A DNA stretch of 64,000 bases. Origin: Cohnella hashimotonis (GTDB lineage Bacteria > Bacillota > Bacilli > Paenibacillales > Paenibacillaceae). Positions 34,871 to 44,191 of the stretch are shown piece after piece. The stretch covers positions 2,790,001 through 2,854,000 of the forward strand of contig NZ_JAGRPV010000001.1 in assembly GCF_030014955.1 (NCBI RefSeq), written 5' to 3'. A program made the position numbers and the translations under genes. Every line of letters begins with the position of its first letter. The stretch's first letter is position 1. The notes beneath the pieces are model-generated. The model was not told the DNA's origin, ran no database searches, and worked only from the letters and a program-made list of their open reading frames with translations.

Positions 34871-36688
34871 ATGAGCATAGACATTCTGTTCGAGCTTCAG
34901 CAAGAGACGCGGCGGTTATTCATCGCGGGGAGCGCCATGGCGGCGAACGATCTTAGGCTGAACAGGCTGCTGCCCGGACTTAAAAAGCTGGGCGAAACCG
35001 CGCCGGTCTTTAACCGCCTGGCCGCTGCGACCGAGGAGCTGCTGGGCGCGAGCAGGGAGGACAGCGCTGCCAAGCTGCTCGAGCTGTCGACGCTGCTGGT
35101 CGCCATTCTTTATACGCAGGGCAAGACGGATGCGGCGGGTGAACCGCAACCGGTCCAAGGCGCCGGAATCGCTCTTGCGACGGACATTCCTTACCGCAAG
35201 CTCCATCCGTTCATCGAAGCGCTGACGACCAAAGGTCAGGGCCGGCTGGAGCAAATCCGGGTTTCCTATGAAGATGGAAGCTTCCTCGACCTGCGCGCGC
35301 TGCCCGCGGTATGCGCGGCCCTGGAGGACAGCTATGCGGAGATCCCCGATTTCGTGCAAGAAAAGCTAATCCCCGCCTTCGGAGCGAGCGCCGTTCCCGT
35401 GCTGCAGAGCCAGCTTAACCTGCAAGGCGGAAAAGGCGACGGCCGCAGATTGCAGCTCCTTCACCGGCAGCTGGGCGCCACGATGCTCGAGCTCGTCGCG
35501 GAAGGCGCCTCCACCGGCTCGACGGAGGTCAAGCTGGCGGCGATCTCGATATTGGGCGCATACGCCGATCAAGAGCCGCTGCTGCTCGCGCTCAGCCGGG
35601 ATAAGCGGAAGGACGTCCGCGCGGCCGCTTACGCTGCGCTGGCGAGCATCGGGACGGCGCCTGCGCTCGACCGATTGTACGAAGCCGCCGTCTCCAAAGA
35701 CGGCGAGATCGCGGTCGAGCCGATCAGGCAGAGCGGGTCGCCGCAGCTGCTGGAGCGGTTGATCCGTCAAGGCGAGCAGGCGCTGGCGCAATATTCGAAC
35801 GGCGAAGCCAAACTTAGAACGGAAGCGTCAGGGCAGCTTCTGGTCGTGCTGCATGCCCTGGAGGGAGCGGGCAAGAAGATGGCGTCCGAAGCTTTTCCGT
35901 TCGTGCAGCGGCTGCTGACCACCGGCGCGTATCTCGTCCCCGAGACGGAAAACGCGCAGGAAGCGGCTGCCGAGTTGCTGCTCGAGATGGATTTGCCGGA
36001 AGCGGACCAATTGGCCATCGAGCTGGGAAACGGGGGCAATGGCCCGTTCATCCGATACGGCTTCCGGGCGGCATTCCGCAGGCTGACTCCGACCGCGGTG
36101 TACGATCGATATGCGGGTCAGTTCAACAGCGCCAAGTCCAAGACGGCCAAGGAGCTGCTCGCCGCCATTCGCGAGGTCGTTTACCGGGATGCCTACGACG
36201 AAGACGAAGACCGATATGGCGAGCCGGTCGCACGGGAGGAAGCCTGGGACTCGAGATGGTTGTCCTTGTTCATCCGGCTCGACCAGCCGGGTCTCGTCTG
36301 CATGTTCGCCCAGCGGCCCGATAAAGAGGTCACGGCCTATTTGACGGGCAAGCTGCGCGAAGCCAGATGGGGCGTCAAGGATGCCGGCGATATGCTCGCG
36401 ACGCTGTTCCGGATCCGGTACAAGGAAGCGCCGGAGCGCTTCATGGAACTGCTCGAACGGGGAGCAGCGAGAAACATGTATTACATGAACGGGCAGCAGC
36501 GGCGTCTCGTCGCCAGCATGCCTAAATCGTACGCGCCGAGATTGCGGGCGTTCGGCGAGAAGCTGACGTACGAATCGCTGCGCGCCGAATGGATGACGCA
36601 GATCGACGAGATCGAGCAAGCGCCGGAATCGGCCGAAGAGGAGAACGGAAGGGGATTGTGGGGATGGCTCAAAAGCAAGATGTCCTGA
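34871..36688 (+). CDS. HEAT-like helical-repeat protein of the MoxR/VWA cluster
   Basis: A 605-residue alpha-helical protein. Residues about 180-300 contain HEAT-like units (ISILGAYADQEPLLLALSRD, VRAAAYAALASIGTAPALDR). The rest is Leu/Ala/Glu-rich helix without enzymatic motif, so a scaffold or adaptor is the plausible role. It occupies the slot where related clusters in actinobacteria carry a DUF5691 protein, which may be its counterpart. The ATG lies 8 nt after AGAGGAG and 13 nt after the SWIM gene. The 3' end overlaps the AAA+ gene by 25 nt. Confidence 0.75.
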   Translation: MSIDILFELQQETRRLFIAGSAMAANDLRLNRLLPGLKKLGETAPVFNRLAAATEELLGASREDSAAKLLELSTLLVAILYTQGKTDAAGEPQPVQGAGIALATDIPYRKLHPFIEALTTKGQGRLEQIRVSYEDGSFLDLRALPAVCAALEDSYAEIPDFVQEKLIPAFGASAVPVLQSQLNLQGGKGDGRRLQLLHRQLGATMLELVAEGASTGSTEVKLAAISILGAYADQEPLLLALSRDKRKDVRAAAYAALASIGTAPALDRLYEAAVSKDGEIAVEPIRQSGSPQLLERLIRQGEQALAQYSNGEAKLRTEASGQLLVVLHALEGAGKKMASEAFPFVQRLLTTGAYLVPETENAQEAAAELLLEMDLPEADQLAIELGNGGNGPFIRYGFRAAFRRLTPTAVYDRYAGQFNSAKSKTAKELLAAIREVVYRDAYDEDEDRYGEPVAREEAWDSRWLSLFIRLDQPGLVCMFAQRPDKEVTAYLTGKLREARWGVKDAGDMLATLFRIRYKEAPERFMELLERGAARNMYYMNGQQRRLVASMPKSYAPRLRAFGEKLTYESLRAEWMTQIDEIEQAPESAEEENGRGLWGWLKSKMS

Positions 36689-37755
36689 GATTGCCGGCAG
36701 AGCGGCTGTATGAGGAGGAGCTCGAAGCACTGAAGGAAGCGGACAAGGAGGCCAAACCTGCCGGCTGGCAGCTGTCTCCCAAATCCGTCCTTACGTTTAT
36801 AACGGGCGGCCAGGCGGGAGCCACGACGATTACGCCCAAATATATCGGCAACAAGCGGCTGGTCGAGATGGCGATCGCGACGCTGCTCACAGACCGTGCG
36901 CTGCTGCTCATCGGAGAGCCCGGCACCGCCAAGTCGTGGCTTTCCGAAAATCTGACCGCAGCGATCCACGGCGATTCCTCCAAGGTCATACAAGGAACGG
37001 CCGGTACAAGCGAGGAGCATGTCCGATACTCCTGGAACTACGCGATGCTGCTCGCGCAGGGACCGTCGGACCAGGCGCTGATCCGCAGCCCGATTTTCCG
37101 CGCGATGGAGTGCGGCGGCATCGCCCGCTTCGAAGAGATCTCCCGCTGCGCCTCCGAGGTGCAGGACGCGCTGATCTCCATTCTGTCGGAAAAGACGATC
37201 GCCATTCCCGAGCTGAACCGGGAGGCGGCTGCCGAGCGCGGCTTTTCGATCATTGCCACGGCCAACACCAGAGACCGCGGGGTCAACGAGATGTCGGCCG
37301 CGCTCAAGCGCCGCTTTAATATCGTCGTGCTTCCCGCGCCGTCCAGCCTGGAAACGGAAATCGACATCGTGCGCAGGCGGGTCGGCGAGATCTCGTCCAA
37401 CTATGAACTCAAAGCCGCTCAGCCGGACGACGATACGATCCGGAAGGTCGTTACCATTTTCCGCGAATTGAGAAGCGGCACGACGCTCGAGGGCAAGGAG
37501 AAGGTGAAGCCGCCTACGGGCGTCATCTCCACGGCCGAAGCGATCTCGCTGCTGACCGGCAGCATGGCGCTTGCGGGCAGCTTCGGGGACGGCCGGATCA
37601 GCGACGAGGACGTGGCGGCAGGCTTGCAGGGCGCTATCGTGAAGGACGAGGAGAAGGATCGAATCGCCTGGAAGGAATATTTGGAAAATGTCATGAAGAA
37701 GCGGGGAGCCTCCTGGCGGAGCCTATACGGCGCCTGTACGGAGATGAACCGGTGA
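36664..37755 (+). CDS. MoxR-type AAA+ ATPase
   Basis: A 363-residue ATPase. Walker A is GEPGTAKS at residues 84-91. The Walker B region reads GIARFEEISR (152-161), with Glu in the place of the usual Asp before the catalytic Glu. Sensor 1 is TANTRD with Asn201, and ALKRRF provides the arginine finger region. MoxR proteins act as hexameric chaperones or remodellers working with a VWA partner, which is encoded two genes downstream. The frame opens at 36589, but the ATG at 36664 with GGAAGGGG before it is preferred. It overlaps the HEAT gene by 25 nt and the DUF5682 gene by 4 nt. Confidence 0.85.
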   Translation: MAQKQDVLRLPAERLYEEELEALKEADKEAKPAGWQLSPKSVLTFITGGQAGATTITPKYIGNKRLVEMAIATLLTDRALLLIGEPGTAKSWLSENLTAAIHGDSSKVIQGTAGTSEEHVRYSWNYAMLLAQGPSDQALIRSPIFRAMECGGIARFEEISRCASEVQDALISILSEKTIAIPELNREAAAERGFSIIATANTRDRGVNEMSAALKRRFNIVVLPAPSSLETEIDIVRRRVGEISSNYELKAAQPDDDTIRKVVTIFRELRSGTTLEGKEKVKPPTGVISTAEAISLLTGSMALAGSFGDGRISDEDVAAGLQGAIVKDEEKDRIAWKEYLENVMKKRGASWRSLYGACTEMNR

Positions 37756-40136
37756 ACGCGGCACGGGAGCCTCATTATTTCGGCATCCGGCATTTGTCGC
37801 CGGCCGGTTCGTATCATCTTCTCGCCCTCCTTGACGAGGTAAGACCGACAGCCGTACTGATCGAAGGCCCCGCCGACGCCGGAGCGCTGGCAAGCCAGCT
37901 CGTCGCGCGCGGCGTCGTGCCGCCGGTCGCGCTGCTCGCCTATACGGCGCAGCTGCCCGTACGTACGCTGCTGTATCCCTTTGCCGAGTATTCGCCAGAG
38001 TACCAGGCGCTGCGGTGGGCTGCGCGCAATGGCAGCCAAGCCGAATTCATCGACCTGCCGACAGATATATCGCTGGCGCTGAACGCGCTTCGGCAGGAGC
38101 GGTCGACCGATGCCGGTCCGCTGCATGCGACCGACGGACTCCGCGAGGAGGAGCCTCTGTCTCCGCCGGGGGAGGACAACTTTGACGGCGTGTCCGGCGA
38201 GACGGACGGGCCGAAGCTGCAGAGGGACTTTTACGCGCGCATCGCCGAGCTTTCGGGCGAACCGGATTTCGAGACTTACTGGGAGAGAAATTTCGAACAC
38301 CGGCTTCGTCGCGGCGCTTACCGGCAATCGATCGAGCAATTCTCGAAGGAGATGCGGGCCTGGACGGCCGGGGATGAGCGGCGTTTCGCCCCGCACGAAG
38401 CGGCGTACAACGAGATCCGCGAAGCGTACATGCGGCGCAAAATCGCCGAGACGCTGGACGGCGGCCACGATCCCGGCCGGGTCATTGTCCTGACCGGCGC
38501 CTATCATACGTCCGCGCTGGACCTTGCGCTGCCGGCGCTGACAGACGAGGAGCTTGCGCTTCTGCCTCGCGTGCCGACGAAGATGACGTTGATGCCGTAT
38601 TCCTATTACAAGCTCTCCTCGCACTCCGGTTACGGAGCGGGCAATGCGGCGCCCGCGTATTTCGAGCTGATGTGGCAATGCATGCGGCAGCGCGAGATGG
38701 ATCGGCTCCCGGCCTTGTATTTATCTTCGGTTGCGGCAAGATTGAGAGAGGGGGGCACCTACCGTTCGACGGCCTCCGTGATCGAAGGGGTAAGGTTCGC
38801 GGGTGCGCTCTCCGCGATGCGCGAAGGCGAATATCCGACCTGGAAGGATCTGCGGGACGCGGCGACGATTCTGTTCGGACACGGCGAGCTGTCCGTGGTC
38901 GCCGAGGCGCTAGCCAGGACGGACATCGGCACGGCGATCGGCAGCCTGCCCGAGGGAGTCAGCCAGACGCCGATTCAAGACGACCTGAACCGCGAGCTCG
39001 CCAGGCTGAAGCTGGGCAAGTACAAATCGTTGGTCGCGGCGGATCTCGAGCTGGATCTTCGCGAAAATCGCAGCGTCAAATCCGCGGATTCAGCGTTTCT
39101 CGATCTCAATCGTTCTATCCTGCTTCACCGGCTCGCCCTGTTGGGCATTCGCTTCGCCCGCAAGCAGCACAGGCGGCAAAATGACGCGACCTGGGCCGAG
39201 CACTGGGTGCTGCAATGGTCGCCCGAAGCGGAGATCGAGATCGTCGAAGCGACGATCAAGGGCGAGACGGTGGAGCTGGCTGCGGCTTATGCCATTCACG
39301 AGCAATTGCTCGCATGCGGCGATATCGCGGATGCCGCGAGACTTATCCGGCAGGCGGGCGAATGCGGGCTTCCGCAGGTCGCGGGCCAAGCGGTCGCAGC
39401 GCTGCAGCGGCTTGCCGTCGATGCCGGGAGCTTCGCGCAAATCGCGCATACGCAGCGCGAGCTGTCGGTGCTCATGCAGTACGGCTCGGTACGGCGCATC
39501 GATACCGAGCCGCTGCTCCCGATTTTGCAGCAGTTGTTTCTGCGCGGCTGCTTGACGCTGGATGGCGCGTCCGGCTGCAACGACGACGCGGCAACGGAAA
39601 TGATGTCCGCCATTCACGCCATGAACGCGGTTGCCCAGGAGCATTACGCGGCGGTCGACGAGCGCCTCTGGCTGGCGAAGCTCAAGGAACTTGCCGTCCG
39701 CGACAACCGCAACCCGAAGCTTTCCGGCTATGCGTTTTCCATTTTGCTCGAGCGCAACGAAGCCGGCGAAGCGGCGTTTTCGAGCGAGGTCGCGCGCCGC
39801 TTGTCGCCGGGGATGGAAGTCGATCTCGGCGCGGGATGGTTTGAAGGCTTGTCGATGCGCAATCGGTATGCGCTGCTGTCGCGTGATTACTTATGGCGGC
39901 ATTTGGATGAATATATCAAGGGGCTGGATCCGGAACCTTTCAAACGCTCGCTCGTCTTTCTGCGGCGCGCCTTCGGCAACTTCGAGCCGCGGGAGAAGGC
40001 GTCGATCGCCGAGCTGCTCGGAGAGATCTGGGGGACGGGAGCCGAGCAATCCGGCGAAGCGCTGCAGCGCCCGCTGGACGAGGAAGAAAAGGAGCGATTG
40101 GATGAGCTTAACGACTTTGACTTCGGGGACCTGTAG
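37752..40136 (+). CDS. DUF5682 family protein of the MoxR/VWA cluster
   Basis: A 794-residue cytosolic protein of a family with no established function. The N-terminus has the motifs FGIRHLSPAGSYHL and VLIEGPADAG. Around residues 245-255 is IVLTGAYHTSAL. This pattern of an N-terminal H, a Glu-containing strand and a later H is reminiscent of the EreA/ChaN/TraB hydrolase fold. If so it would be the catalytic part of the system, but that is inference. The C-terminal half is helical and Leu/Ala-rich. The GTG start is shared with the ATPase stop (GTGA), showing translational coupling. Confidence 0.8.
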   Translation: MNAAREPHYFGIRHLSPAGSYHLLALLDEVRPTAVLIEGPADAGALASQLVARGVVPPVALLAYTAQLPVRTLLYPFAEYSPEYQALRWAARNGSQAEFIDLPTDISLALNALRQERSTDAGPLHATDGLREEEPLSPPGEDNFDGVSGETDGPKLQRDFYARIAELSGEPDFETYWERNFEHRLRRGAYRQSIEQFSKEMRAWTAGDERRFAPHEAAYNEIREAYMRRKIAETLDGGHDPGRVIVLTGAYHTSALDLALPALTDEELALLPRVPTKMTLMPYSYYKLSSHSGYGAGNAAPAYFELMWQCMRQREMDRLPALYLSSVAARLREGGTYRSTASVIEGVRFAGALSAMREGEYPTWKDLRDAATILFGHGELSVVAEALARTDIGTAIGSLPEGVSQTPIQDDLNRELARLKLGKYKSLVAADLELDLRENRSVKSADSAFLDLNRSILLHRLALLGIRFARKQHRRQNDATWAEHWVLQWSPEAEIEIVEATIKGETVELAAAYAIHEQLLACGDIADAARLIRQAGECGLPQVAGQAVAALQRLAVDAGSFAQIAHTQRELSVLMQYGSVRRIDTEPLLPILQQLFLRGCLTLDGASGCNDDAATEMMSAIHAMNAVAQEHYAAVDERLWLAKLKELAVRDNRNPKLSGYAFSILLERNEAGEAAFSSEVARRLSPGMEVDLGAGWFEGLSMRNRYALLSRDYLWRHLDEYIKGLDPEPFKRSLVFLRRAFGNFEPREKASIAELLGEIWGTGAEQSGEALQRPLDEEEKERLDELNDFDFGDL

Positions 40137-40139
40137 CCG

Positions 40140-41369
40140 ATGACGACGATGGATGCGGATCAAGTGAAGCGATGGCGACTGATATTGGGCGCGGCGGCCG
40201 AGGAAAAGCTGGAAGCCGCAGGCGGCGCGGCCGGCGGAGGCGCTCGGCTGGACGAAGAGAGCCTGCTGATGGACGAGGCGCTCGCCGCGATCTACGACGG
40301 AACGTCAGGGGAAGCACGCGGTTCGGGGCCGGGAGCCGGTACGGCGGGCGGCAGCGCGAAGGCGGCCGGCCTTGGCGCTTCTGCGCCCAGACTGGCGAAG
40401 TGGCTGGGAGACGTGAGGTCTTTTTTCCCGTCGGACATCGTGTCGGTCATTCAAGCGGATGCCGTCCATCGCAAAGGACTGACCAAGCTGCTGTTCGAGC
40501 CCGAGCTGCTCTCCCAGGTCAAGCCGGACATCGGGATGGTGGCGACGCTCATGTCGCTGCGCGGCCAAATCCCCGAGCGGACGAAGGAAACGGCGCGGAC
40601 GCTGGTGCGGGAAGTCGTGGACGAGATCGTCAGGCGGCTGGCCCAGGAATTGACCCGTGCGGTGACCGGTTCGCTGAATAAAAGGCGCCATTCTCCGCTG
40701 CCTTCGCTGACGGGACTCGATTGGGACAAGACGATCCGCAGCAATTTGAAGCATTACGACATCGAGCGCCGCTTGCTCATACCCGAAAAGGTGTACTTCT
40801 TCGACCGTGCGCGCAAGAGCAAGGAATGGACGGTCATTCTCGATATCGACCAAAGCGGATCGATGGCGAATTCCGTTATCTATGCATCGATTACCGGATC
40901 CATCTTCGCCAGCATGCCTTCGCTCGAGACGCGCGTCGTCGCATTCGATACGGAAGTCGTGGACTTGAGCGAGGCATGCGCGAACGATCCCGTCGATCTG
41001 CTGTTCGGCATTCAGCTGGGTGGCGGTACCGATATCAATAAGTCGGTTGCCTACTGCGAATCCTTCGTAACCGAGCCGAAGAAAACCTTGTTCCTGCTCA
41101 TTTCCGATCTGTACGAGGGCGGCAACCGGACAGAGATGATCCGCAGGCTGCGCGATATGCACGAGTCCGGCGTGCGAACGATGTGCTTGCTCGCGCTCTC
41201 GGACGACGGCGCGCCGGCTTACGACGAGGACGTGGCACGCAAGCTCTCCGCATTCGGCATTCCTTGCTTCGGCTGCTCTCCGGACAAATTGCCGGAGCTG
41301 ATCGAAGGCGCTTTAAAAGGGATGGACCTGATGCAATTGGCGGATCGCGTGAAGCAATCGAAAAATTGA
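40140..41369 (+). CDS. VWA-domain protein with intact MIDAS
   Basis: A 409-residue protein ending the cluster. Residues 1-100 contain a Gly/Ala-rich linker, and 100-215 form a helical region with a basic KRRH patch. The von Willebrand A domain covers about 228-400. Its metal site is complete: DQSGS (Asp237, Ser239, Ser241), Thr297 in GGGTD, and the later ISDLYEGG aspartate. Such CobT/BatA-like VWA proteins present substrates to MoxR ATPases. It begins 3 nt after DUF5682 and is followed by a terminator. Confidence 0.87.
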   Translation: MTTMDADQVKRWRLILGAAAEEKLEAAGGAAGGGARLDEESLLMDEALAAIYDGTSGEARGSGPGAGTAGGSAKAAGLGASAPRLAKWLGDVRSFFPSDIVSVIQADAVHRKGLTKLLFEPELLSQVKPDIGMVATLMSLRGQIPERTKETARTLVREVVDEIVRRLAQELTRAVTGSLNKRRHSPLPSLTGLDWDKTIRSNLKHYDIERRLLIPEKVYFFDRARKSKEWTVILDIDQSGSMANSVIYASITGSIFASMPSLETRVVAFDTEVVDLSEACANDPVDLLFGIQLGGGTDINKSVAYCESFVTEPKKTLFLLISDLYEGGNRTEMIRRLRDMHESGVRTMCLLALSDDGAPAYDEDVARKLSAFGIPCFGCSPDKLPELIEGALKGMDLMQLADRVKQSKN

Positions 41370-41410
41370 TTGACCTGCGAGCGCCGGCATTGGCCGGCAT
41401 TCAATTCGGG

Positions 41411-41438
41411 ACGGCGCCGATCCGGTGCCGTCTTTTTA
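41411..41438 (+). terminator. intrinsic terminator after the MoxR/VWA cluster
   Basis: ACGGCGCCG / CGGTGCCGT stem, 3-nt loop, followed by CTTTTTAT. Confidence 0.85.
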
Positions 41439-41539
41439 TGGGGAAGACGGTCAAACTTACTCTCGGCTATGCACGTTGCCTTCGTGATTGCTACAATAGT
41501 AGGAAAGCAGGACGCGTCCAAAAGGAGCATCGAGATACG

Positions 41540-42475
41540 ATGGTGAAAAAGTACGAAAATGCAGACGGCTCTTCGAACATTAAATCCTTTGCGGAGCTGC
41601 GCCAGTGGCAGAAAGAACGCCGGTCTAAAAAGAAAGATCTGTCGTTTGTCGTGTCTCGCGCCGATCCGGATATGGCTTTGCTGTCCGAGAACCGCAGCGA
41701 GCCGACCGTAACGTTTGTCGGTCATTCGACCTTTCTCGTTCAACTCGGCGGACATAATATCGTGACGGACCCGGTGTGGGCGTCGCGAATGGGTTTTGCT
41801 CCGCGGCTATCTCCTCCGGGTCTGCCGATCGACTCGCTGCCGCCGATCGACGTCGTCGTCCTTTCCCATGCGCATTACGACCACCTTCACTTGGGCAGTC
41901 TGCGCCGTCTGCCCGGCAATTTTGTCGTACTCGTGCCTGAAGGTCTGTCCGGATGGTTCCGGCGCAAGGGCTTCAAGCGTGTTCAAGAACTCTCTTGGTG
42001 GTCCGAAACGCGCATCGGCGACGTAACGTTCGGCTTCGTGCCGGCCAAGCATTGGACAAGGCGGACGCCATGGGACACCAATTCATCGCATTGGGGCGGT
42101 TGGGTGATGCGCCATGATTCAGACTGCCTGTATTTCGCCGGCGACAGCGGCTACGACGGCATTTTCCGCCGGATCGGCGAGAAGTATGGAGACATCCGCG
42201 TCGCGCTCATCCCGATCGGGGCTTATGAACCGGAATGGTTCATGGGGGGCTCGCATATGACGCCCGAAGAAGCGATACGGACTTTTACGGACGTTGGCGC
42301 GCGCTATTTTGTACCGATGCATTACGGCTCATTCCGGTTGGCCGATGATACGCCCAGAGAGGCGCTGGATCGGCTCAACGCCGAATGGGAACGGCTGGGG
42401 CTTCCGGCAGGCAGACTGTGGACGATGGAGCACGGCCGGACGAAGCTGTGGTCCGCCGCCAGGACAAGCCTATAA
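41540..42475 (+). CDS. MBL-fold metal-dependent hydrolase (NAPE-PLD/UlaG-like)
   Basis: A 311-residue metallo-beta-lactamase-fold enzyme. The metal motif HAHYDH gives His110, His112, Asp114 and His115. Downstream ligands lie in KHWTRRTPW, FAGDSGYDG and the final PMHYGSF. The pattern GHSTFLVQ, PPIDVVVLSHAHYDH and GGSHMTPEEA is typical of the lipid-hydrolase branch related to N-acyl-phosphatidylethanolamine phospholipase D and of UlaG-like lactonases. The substrate is uncertain. The frame is open far upstream, but the ATG at 41540 after AAAGGAG is the natural start. A TACAAT -10-like element lies near 41501-41506. Confidence 0.87.
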   Translation: MVKKYENADGSSNIKSFAELRQWQKERRSKKKDLSFVVSRADPDMALLSENRSEPTVTFVGHSTFLVQLGGHNIVTDPVWASRMGFAPRLSPPGLPIDSLPPIDVVVLSHAHYDHLHLGSLRRLPGNFVVLVPEGLSGWFRRKGFKRVQELSWWSETRIGDVTFGFVPAKHWTRRTPWDTNSSHWGGWVMRHDSDCLYFAGDSGYDGIFRRIGEKYGDIRVALIPIGAYEPEWFMGGSHMTPEEAIRTFTDVGARYFVPMHYGSFRLADDTPREALDRLNAEWERLGLPAGRLWTMEHGRTKLWSAARTSL

Positions 42476-42528
42476 AAAGCCGAAAAACCGCTGCTGGCCG
42501 CAGGCTTGGGCGGTTTTTCGGCTTTTTA
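42474..42528. terminator. bidirectional intrinsic terminator
   Basis: Perfect 13-bp stem GCCGAAAAACCGC / GCGGTTTTTCGGC extended by A5/T5, giving T tails on both strands. It serves the MBL gene and the convergent methyltransferase. Confidence 0.9.
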
Positions 42529-42532
42529 TCTT

Positions 42533-43402
42533 TTATTCTGCGCTCTCCCACCGTCCGTATATACCGCAGGGCAGCGTCAGCCCGCTGCGCGTGATCGGCA
42601 GGCCGATCTCGCCGCAATCGAGCTTGCCGCCGTGACGGCGGCCGATCGACATGTGCAGCAAATTGTGCAGCACGGTCGGCGAGAGGCCGGTCGTGTACGA
42701 GTTGACAAGCACGAACAACGGGTTGTCGGAGAGAATGCTTTTGCACTCCTCCAAGAAAGGATACAGGCTGTCCTCGAGCTTCCAGGTCTCTCCTCCGGGG
42801 CCGCGGCCGTAGGAGGGAGGATCCATGATGATGGCGTCGTACTGCTTGCCGCGGCGCTGCTCGCGCTGCACGAATTTGAACACGTCGTCCGTAATGTAGC
42901 GTACGGGCGCGGATTCGAGGCCCGATAGCGCGGCGTTTTCCTTGGCCCACTGGACCATCCCCTTAGCCGCGTCGACGTGGCACACTTCGGCGCCTGCCGC
43001 CGCCGCCGCGACGGTCGCCCCGCCGGTATAGGCGAACAGATTGAGCACGCGGATCGGCCTGCCGGCTTCCTTGATTCGCTTCATCATCCAGCTCCAGTTG
43101 ACCGCCTGCTCCGGGAATAGTCCGGTGTGCTTGAAGTTGGTCGGCTTGATGTGGAAGCGGAGCGGACCGTAAGAGATCGTCCAGCGCTCGGGCAGCTGCT
43201 TGTTGAACTGCCACTGGCCGCCGCCGGCGGAGCTGCGGAAGTAGTGGCCGTCGGGACGCTGCCAATCCGCGGATTCCTTGGCGAGCGGCCAGATGATTTG
43301 CGGGTCGGGGCGCCGCAGGATGACGTCCCCCCAGCGCTCGAGCTTGTCTCCGGCGCCGGTGTCGATCAGTTCGTAGTCTTGCCAATCGGTTGCCATTCTC
43401 AT
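42533..43402 (-). CDS. class I SAM-dependent methyltransferase (RlmI/RlmK-like fold)
   Basis: A 289-residue methyltransferase. The SAM-binding motif VLNLFAYTGGATVAAAAAGA lies at about residues 118-137, and the catalytic DPPSYGRG at about 198-205. These are typical of the Methyltrans_SAM group related to rRNA cytosine-C5 enzymes, but the N-terminal PUA domain of RlmI is absent, so the target RNA is not assigned. It starts 57 nt downstream of the response regulator on the same strand, so read-through from that gene is possible. AAAGGAAG lies 11 nt before the ATG; Met3 is an alternative start. Confidence 0.82.
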   Translation of the reverse strand: MRMATDWQDYELIDTGAGDKLERWGDVILRRPDPQIIWPLAKESADWQRPDGHYFRSSAGGGQWQFNKQLPERWTISYGPLRFHIKPTNFKHTGLFPEQAVNWSWMMKRIKEAGRPIRVLNLFAYTGGATVAAAAAGAEVCHVDAAKGMVQWAKENAALSGLESAPVRYITDDVFKFVQREQRRGKQYDAIIMDPPSYGRGPGGETWKLEDSLYPFLEECKSILSDNPLFVLVNSYTTGLSPTVLHNLLHMSIGRRHGGKLDCGEIGLPITRSGLTLPCGIYGRWESAE

Positions 43403-43459
43403 GTTCCGTTTAACTTCCTTTACTATTCGGATTAAATCGGTCAGCTCGGATTATACCGG

Positions 43460-44191
43460 TCAGCGCGCGTCCTGAAGCGATTCCGGCAGGAAACGGTACC
43501 CGAAGCCGCGAACCGTATGGATATATACCGGATTGGAAGGATCGGGCTCGATCTTCTTGCGCAGATTGCTGATATGAACCATCAGCGTACGGGTATCGCC
43601 CATGCTGTCCGTATGCCAGACGAGCCGGTACAGCTCGTTCATCGCGAAGATTCGGTTGGGCTGGCGCGCGAGGACGCACAGCAGCTCGAATTCCTTGGCC
43701 GATAGCGGAACGCTCTCGCCGTCCCGCGTCACCTCGAACCGGCCGGGATCGATCGCAAGGCTGCCGAACGACATCACGCCGTACTGCTCGTCCGCCTGCG
43801 GACGCTCGCGCTGTCGCCTGCGGCGGATATGGGCATGCACGCGGGCGACGAGCTGCCTCGGACTGAACGGCTTGGTAATATAATCGTCTCCGCCCTCGGA
43901 AAGTCCAAGCACGATGTCCGCATCCTCGCTCTTGCAACTGAGGAAGAGGATGGGCACGTCCGCGCAGCCGCCGTCTCGCAGCCGTCTGCAAACCTCGATG
44001 CCGTCCATGTCGCCGAGCGACACGTCGAGGATGACGAGATCCGGGCTTAGCGCCTCCGCGATCCGCAGCGCGTCCTGTCCGCCCTCCGCGGCATGCACCG
44101 CAAAGCCTTCTTTAGTCAGGAACAACCCGATCAGTTCGGTGATCTCGCGCTCGTCATCGACGACGAGAACGGTGCCAATCGGTTTGCTCAA
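43460..44191 (-). CDS. OmpR/PhoB-family response regulator
   Basis: A 243-residue two-component regulator. The receiver domain has the acidic pair Asp12-Asp13, phospho-acceptor Asp56 (VILDVSLGDMDG) and the conserved Lys in ITKPFSP. The C-terminal winged helix covers about residues 140-235 (SAKEFELLCVLARQPNRI, VRGFGYRF). A TTG start 8 nt after GGGAGG is chosen; the in-frame ATG slightly upstream overlaps that site. It diverges from the histidine kinase gene with 100 nt between starts, whereas most pairs are in one operon. Both promoters would lie in that gap. Confidence 0.9.
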   Translation of the reverse strand: MSKPIGTVLVVDDEREITELIGLFLTKEGFAVHAAEGGQDALRIAEALSPDLVILDVSLGDMDGIEVCRRLRDGGCADVPILFLSCKSEDADIVLGLSEGGDDYITKPFSPRQLVARVHAHIRRRRQRERPQADEQYGVMSFGSLAIDPGRFEVTRDGESVPLSAKEFELLCVLARQPNRIFAMNELYRLVWHTDSMGDTRTLMVHISNLRKKIEPDPSNPVYIHTVRGFGYRFLPESLQDAR

